Of a DNA stretch of 8,405 nt, positions 5,615-8,405 are shown piece after piece; the stretch's first letter is position 1, and every line of letters begins with the position of its first letter. The stretch comes from Paracoccaceae bacterium (GTDB lineage Bacteria; Pseudomonadota; Alphaproteobacteria; Rhodobacterales; Rhodobacteraceae), in assembly GCA_026982255.1 (NCBI GenBank), contig JALSHL010000302.1, forward strand, positions 1-8,405, written 5' to 3'. The position numbers and the translations under genes are program-made. The notes under the pieces were generated by a model. That model had not been told where the DNA came from. It did no database searches and saw only the letters and a list, made by a program, of their open reading frames with translations.

Positions 5615-6988
5615 TCAGCTGTCAATTTGTCCAAAGCAGGTCTCGATGAATTCCGCGAGGTCGCCGGACTTATGCACCTTCATAGCCGATTTCGCGACCG
5701 TTTTCATACGCGATGCCGTGAACGCGCTGGAAAACCCCAGTTTTTCGGCTTCTTTCAGCCGATTTTCCGCCTGCGTTGTCGGCCGCAGGGCGCCGGAGAG
5801 GCTGATTTCGCCGAAAAGCACCGAATCAGGGGGCAGGGCGTGGTCCTGTCGTGCCGATACCAGCGCCGCCGCCACGGCAAGGTCTGCCGCCGGTTCGCTG
5901 ATCTTGATGCCACCGGCGATGTTCAGATAAACATCCATGCCGCCGAAGGCGATGCCGCAGCGGGCCTCCAGCACCGCGAGGATCATCGACAGGCGGCCCG
6001 AATCCCAGCCGACGACCGTGCGGCGCGGGCTGGCGAGCGAGGATTGCGCCACTAGCGCCTGAATCTCCACCAGCACGGGGCGGGTGCCCTCGATTCCGGC
6101 GAACACCACGGAACCCGATGTCGGTTTGTCCCGCTCGCTCAGGAACAGGGCGGAGGGGTTGGCGACCTCCTGCAGGCCGGCGCCGGTCATTTCGAAAACG
6201 CCGATCTCGTCAGCGGGGCCGAAGCGGTTTTTCACGGCGCGCAGGATGCGGAACTGGTGGCCGCGCTCGCCCTCGAAATACAGCACTGTATCGACCATGT
6301 GTTCGACGACGCGCGGTCCGGCGATCTGGCCGTCCTTGGTGACATGGCCGACCAGCACCACGGAAATACCGCGCCGTTTGGCGAAACTGGTCAATTCATG
6401 CGCCGCCGCGCGGACCTGCGAGACCGAGCCGGGGGCGCTGTCCACATGGTCGGCCCACATGGTCTGGATGGAATCGATGATAGCGAGGGCCGGGCGCTCC
6501 GCATCCAGCGTGGTCAGGATGTCGCGCAGGTTGGTCTCGGCCGCCAGTTGCACGGGGGCGTCGGTCAGGTTCAGCCGTGCGGCGCGCATGCGGATCTGGC
6601 TCGCGGCCTCCTCGCCGGAAATATACAGCACCTTGTTGCCCTTGCGCGCGAATGCGCCCGCCGCCTGCAACAGCAAGGTGGATTTGCCGATGCCCGGATC
6701 GCCGCCCACCAGAATGGCCGAGGCGGGGACAAGCCCGCCGCCCAGAACGCGGTCCAGTTCGTCAATGCCGAACAGGCTGCGTTGCAGCGGTTTGTCGGAT
6801 TCCGACAGGCTCGACAGTGCCACCTTGCGCCCCTTGGCCGCGCCGAGGGTCTTGCCCTTCGGTCCGGCGGACAGGACGGCCTGTTCACGGATGGTGTTCC
6901 ACTCGCCGCAGGATTCGCACTTGCCGGCCCATTTTTTATGCACCGTCCCGCAGGAGGAACACACATATGTCGTCGCTGTTTTTCCCAT
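5615..6988 (-). CDS. radA: DNA repair protein RadA (Sms), branch-migration ATPase
   Basis: RadA is a RecA-like ATPase that acts at recombination intermediates and helps extend and process strand exchange. I place the start at 6988 ('MGKTATTYVCSSCG'), giving 457 residues, the normal family length; the frame stays open upstream to 7324, but that extension overlaps the 103-residue membrane gene and has no RadA similarity. Domains in order: C4 zinc finger with Cys10, Cys13, Cys24 and Cys27; RecA-like core with Walker A 'GGDPGIGKST' (95-104), Walker B 'LAIIDSIQT' (168-176) and the RadA-specific 'KNRFG' (253-257); C-terminal Lon-protease-like domain (about 285-457, with 'GGIKISEPAADLAVAAAL'). It lies 17 nt after the membrane gene and 12 nt before cvpA. 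AGGG just after the preceding stop is a distant ribosome binding site, so translation may depend on coupling. Confidence 0.97.
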   Translation of the reverse strand: MGKTATTYVCSSCGTVHKKWAGKCESCGEWNTIREQAVLSAGPKGKTLGAAKGRKVALSSLSESDKPLQRSLFGIDELDRVLGGGLVPASAILVGGDPGIGKSTLLLQAAGAFARKGNKVLYISGEEAASQIRMRAARLNLTDAPVQLAAETNLRDILTTLDAERPALAIIDSIQTMWADHVDSAPGSVSQVRAAAHELTSFAKRRGISVVLVGHVTKDGQIAGPRVVEHMVDTVLYFEGERGHQFRILRAVKNRFGPADEIGVFEMTGAGLQEVANPSALFLSERDKPTSGSVVFAGIEGTRPVLVEIQALVAQSSLASPRRTVVGWDSGRLSMILAVLEARCGIAFGGMDVYLNIAGGIKISEPAADLAVAAALVSARQDHALPPDSVLFGEISLSGALRPTTQAENRLKEAEKLGFSSAFTASRMKTVAKSAMKVHKSGDLAEFIETCFGQIDS

Positions 6989-7005
6989 GCGTGCTGTTTG
7001 GCCCT

Positions 7006-7317
7006 TTACACCGCGAAAGGCAAGCCGAGGACCAGCATCAGGGCGAAGGCCATCTGGAACAGGGCCAGCAGACGGTTCCAGCCCTTTTCCAGCACCAGAA
7101 CCGCCAGTCCGGCCAGCAAAAGCAGGGCGCCCGACACCAGCGCCATCAGCGGCGAGAGCAGCGACAGGCTGCTGATACCGGCAGCGGTGAGCAGCGCCGC
7201 GGCAATATGCGCCCATTGCAACGGGCCGCGTTGCATGAAGGCCTGAAACGCCGAAAACAGGAAAGAGGCAAACAGCCCCGCGCCCACCAGCACCCCGCCC
7301 AGCAACCATGCAATCAT
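7006..7317 (-). CDS. Small polytopic membrane protein, 103 residues, function unknown
   Basis: The protein is almost entirely hydrophobic, with about four likely helices (roughly 3-24, 36-53, 56-77 and 82-102) and only short polar turns ('MQRGPLQ', 'EKGWNR'). I recognise no family. The ATG overlaps the stop of the PqiA-family gene (ATGA) and is preceded by a strong AAGGAG with a 6-nt spacing, so it is real and coupled to that gene. Its position between a lipid-trafficking pair and radA suggests it works with the former, but this is inference from position only. The long radA frame runs through this gene in another frame and is not coding here. Confidence 0.8.
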   Translation of the reverse strand: MIAWLLGGVLVGAGLFASFLFSAFQAFMQRGPLQWAHIAAALLTAAGISSLSLLSPLMALVSGALLLLAGLAVLVLEKGWNRLLALFQMAFALMLVLGLPFAV

Positions 7318-7748
7318 TTGGCACTCCTTTTCGTCAGTTCGGTGATCAGCAGCGAGGCCAGCACGCAGAAAGTGAACAGGTAAAGCCCCCAGTCGGTTTC
7401 CACCCGTCCGACCCCGACACCTTTGGCGATGATGATATAGAGCGCCACCAGAAACACATCCGCCATTGCCAGTTTGCCTAGGATCGACAGCACCGGCACC
7501 ACGGCGACCTTGAGCAGGCCGAATTGCACCAGAGAGGTGCCGACGACCTTGATGATCGGCGAGAATATGGCGAAAAACGTCACCAGCAGGGCCAGAAACA
7601 CGTCCTTTTCCCAGAGCGCCTGCAAGGCCGTGACCGTCGATATTTCGTCAAGCGAGAAAAACGGCAGCAGCCCCGCCTTGAGCAGGGGCGCGAACCACGC
7701 CAGCGGGAACAGGGCAAGCAGGGACAGGTTGGCGATTTTCAGGATCAT
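7314..7748 (-). CDS. Paraquat-inducible protein A (PqiA) family membrane protein, single domain
   Basis: I place the start at 7748, giving 144 residues; the frame continues upstream to 7844 but that part overlaps the ABC gene and is Arg-rich, non-membrane sequence. The ATG overlaps the ATPase stop (ATGA) and has GAGGGGG close ahead of it. Membrane segments lie at about 7-27, 51-75, 83-109 and 118-136. The segments 'LALLVTFFAIFSPIIKVVGT' (52-71) and 'GKLAMADVFLVALYIIIAK' (91-109) match the PqiA core pattern (P-L-K helix and the 'W/A-M-x-DVF' helix). In E. coli PqiA is a larger two-domain protein that works with the MCE protein PqiB in lipid transport across the envelope; here there is one domain and no MCE gene in view. 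Coupling to an MlaF-like ATPase supports a lipid-transport role. Confidence 0.85.
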   Translation of the reverse strand: MILKIANLSLLALFPLAWFAPLLKAGLLPFFSLDEISTVTALQALWEKDVFLALLVTFFAIFSPIIKVVGTSLVQFGLLKVAVVPVLSILGKLAMADVFLVALYIIIAKGVGVGRVETDWGLYLFTFCVLASLLITELTKRSAK

Positions 7749-8405
7749 CGCACCCCCTCGATCGGTCCGTCGGGGCGCGCGTTGATAAACTGGTCCAGAT
7801 AGGGATCGCCGGAATTGTCGATCTGCCCGACCGGCCCTGTCCATTGCACCTTGCCGTTGTGGATCATCGCCACCTTGTCGGCGATGGCGCGCACGCTGCT
7901 CATGTCGTGGGTGATGGTCATGGCGGTGGCGCCCATCTCGACGACGATCTCGCGGATCAGTTCGTTGATAATGCCGGACATGATCGGGTCGAGGCCGGTG
8001 GTCGGTTCGTCAAAGAATATGATTTCGGGTTCGGCGGCAATGGCGCGGGCCAGACCGACACGTTTCTGCATGCCGCCCGAGAGTTCCGCCGGAAACAGCT
8101 CCGCCACCTCGGGTTTCAGGCCGACGCGGCGCAGTTTCTCGATTGCCACGGCCTTGGCCTCGGCCTTCGGCAGGCGGTCCTTTCCCTGTAGCAGGCGAAA
8201 GGCGACGTTGCGCCAGACGGGGAGGGAATCGAACAGTGCGCCGCCCTGGAACAACATGCCGAAACGGGCCAGAAAAGCGTCGCGGCTGCCGCTGTCGGCA
8301 GGTTTGCCGTCGATCAGTATCTCGCCCGCGTCCGGTGTTATCAGTCCGAGGATACATTTCAGCAACACCGATTTGCCCGTGCCGGATCCGCCGATAATCA
8401 CCATG
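7745..8405 (-). CDS. mlaF: MlaF-like ABC transporter ATP-binding protein (phospholipid transport), 5' end outside the window
   Basis: The reading frame runs to the right edge; the Met at 8404-8402 is internal ('MVIIGGSGTGKS' is preceded in the family by about 35 residues), so the true start is beyond the window. In the visible 219 residues: Walker A 'GGSGTGKS' (5-12), Q-loop Gln53 in 'MLFQGGALFDSL', signature 'LSGGMQKR' (108-115), Walker B 'IIFFDEPTTGLDP' (128-140) and H-loop His166 in 'TITHDM'. 'GALFDSL' after the Q-loop and the tail 'QFINARPDGPI' are typical of the MlaF/Ttg2A branch, which powers phospholipid trafficking between the inner and outer membranes with MlaE permease and MlaD (MCE). 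The permease would be expected just upstream, outside the window. It overlaps the PqiA-family gene by 4 nt. Confidence 0.93.
   Translation of the reverse strand, partial: MVIIGGSGTGKSVLLKCILGLITPDAGEILIDGKPADSGSRDAFLARFGMLFQGGALFDSLPVWRNVAFRLLQGKDRLPKAEAKAVAIEKLRRVGLKPEVAELFPAELSGGMQKRVGLARAIAAEPEIIFFDEPTTGLDPIMSGIINELIREIVVEMGATAMTITHDMSSVRAIADKVAMIHNGKVQWTGPVGQIDNSGDPYLDQFINARPDGPIEGVR

Noticed and set aside
6084..7246. Two long + strand frames (363 and 329 codons) opposite radA
   Set aside because: Both are antisense shadows of radA and the membrane gene, without recognisable motifs or supported starts.
6989..7324. N-terminal extension of the radA frame by 112 codons
   Set aside because: It overlaps a well-supported membrane gene in another frame, is not RadA-like, and would make RadA far longer than its family; the zinc finger begins 9 residues after the chosen Met.
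7749..7844. N-terminal extension of the PqiA-family frame by 32 codons
   Set aside because: It lies inside the 3' end of the ATPase gene and is Arg-rich; the ATG at 7748 has a good ribosome binding site and the common ATGA overlap.
1..8405. CRISPR array, tRNA/rRNA, insertion sequence, phage or defence genes
   Set aside because: No regularly spaced repeats, tRNA-like folds, transposase, integrase, nuclease or toxin-antitoxin features were seen; gaps between genes are all under 150 bp.

Overview
The window reads as a chromosomal segment of a GC-rich alphaproteobacterium, most likely Rhodobacteraceae/Roseobacter-like. The evidence is a GapR (DUF2312) protein, an Flp-type pilin of the 'GAITVDWVVLTAA' kind that I associate with this family, a Bacillus-type Fe-S PurF, and the gene order MlaF-like ATPase, PqiA-family protein, small membrane protein, radA, cvpA, purF, SDR. 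This assignment is from recognition, not from a search.

Left part (1-2127). The window opens inside the 3' end of an outer-membrane beta-barrel gene on the + strand, probably the barrel domain of a Slam-type (DUF560) surface lipoprotein assembly modifier. It converges on a 70-residue two-helix membrane protein on the - strand, and the two stop codons share the bases TTAA. A 139-bp divergent spacer follows. Then comes a tight + strand pair: gapR (nucleoid-associated protein) and an alpha/beta hydrolase of the lysophospholipase/monoacylglycerol lipase type.

Middle (2128-2778). A perfect 10-bp-stem hairpin with a T-run on the - strand, next to a 16-bp perfect palindrome, separates the hydrolase from a convergent, apparently single-gene Flp-like pilin. 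That pilin is much longer than a classical Flp. Upstream of it lies a 122-bp spacer with an inverted repeat and a helical-turn direct repeat, but no convincing sigma-70 promoter.

Right part (2779-8405), all on the - strand and read right to left. An MlaF-like ABC ATPase (5' end outside the window) overlaps a PqiA-family membrane protein by ATGA, which overlaps a small 103-residue membrane protein by ATGA. After 17 nt comes radA, after 12 nt cvpA, after 91 nt purF with its own good sigma-70-type promoter, and then an SDR protein overlapping purF by ATGA. The seven genes look like one long co-directional unit, with a second entry point at purF. It joins lipid/envelope trafficking (MlaF, PqiA), recombination repair (RadA), a membrane protein often found with purine genes (CvpA) and the first step of purine synthesis (PurF). 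The SDR appears to lack the usual catalytic serine.

I found no RNA genes, insertion sequences, CRISPR arrays or phage genes, and no clearly new multi-gene system. The more interesting points are the orphan long pilin, the serine-less SDR, the coupled MlaF/PqiA/unknown membrane trio, and the palindromic elements at gene borders.
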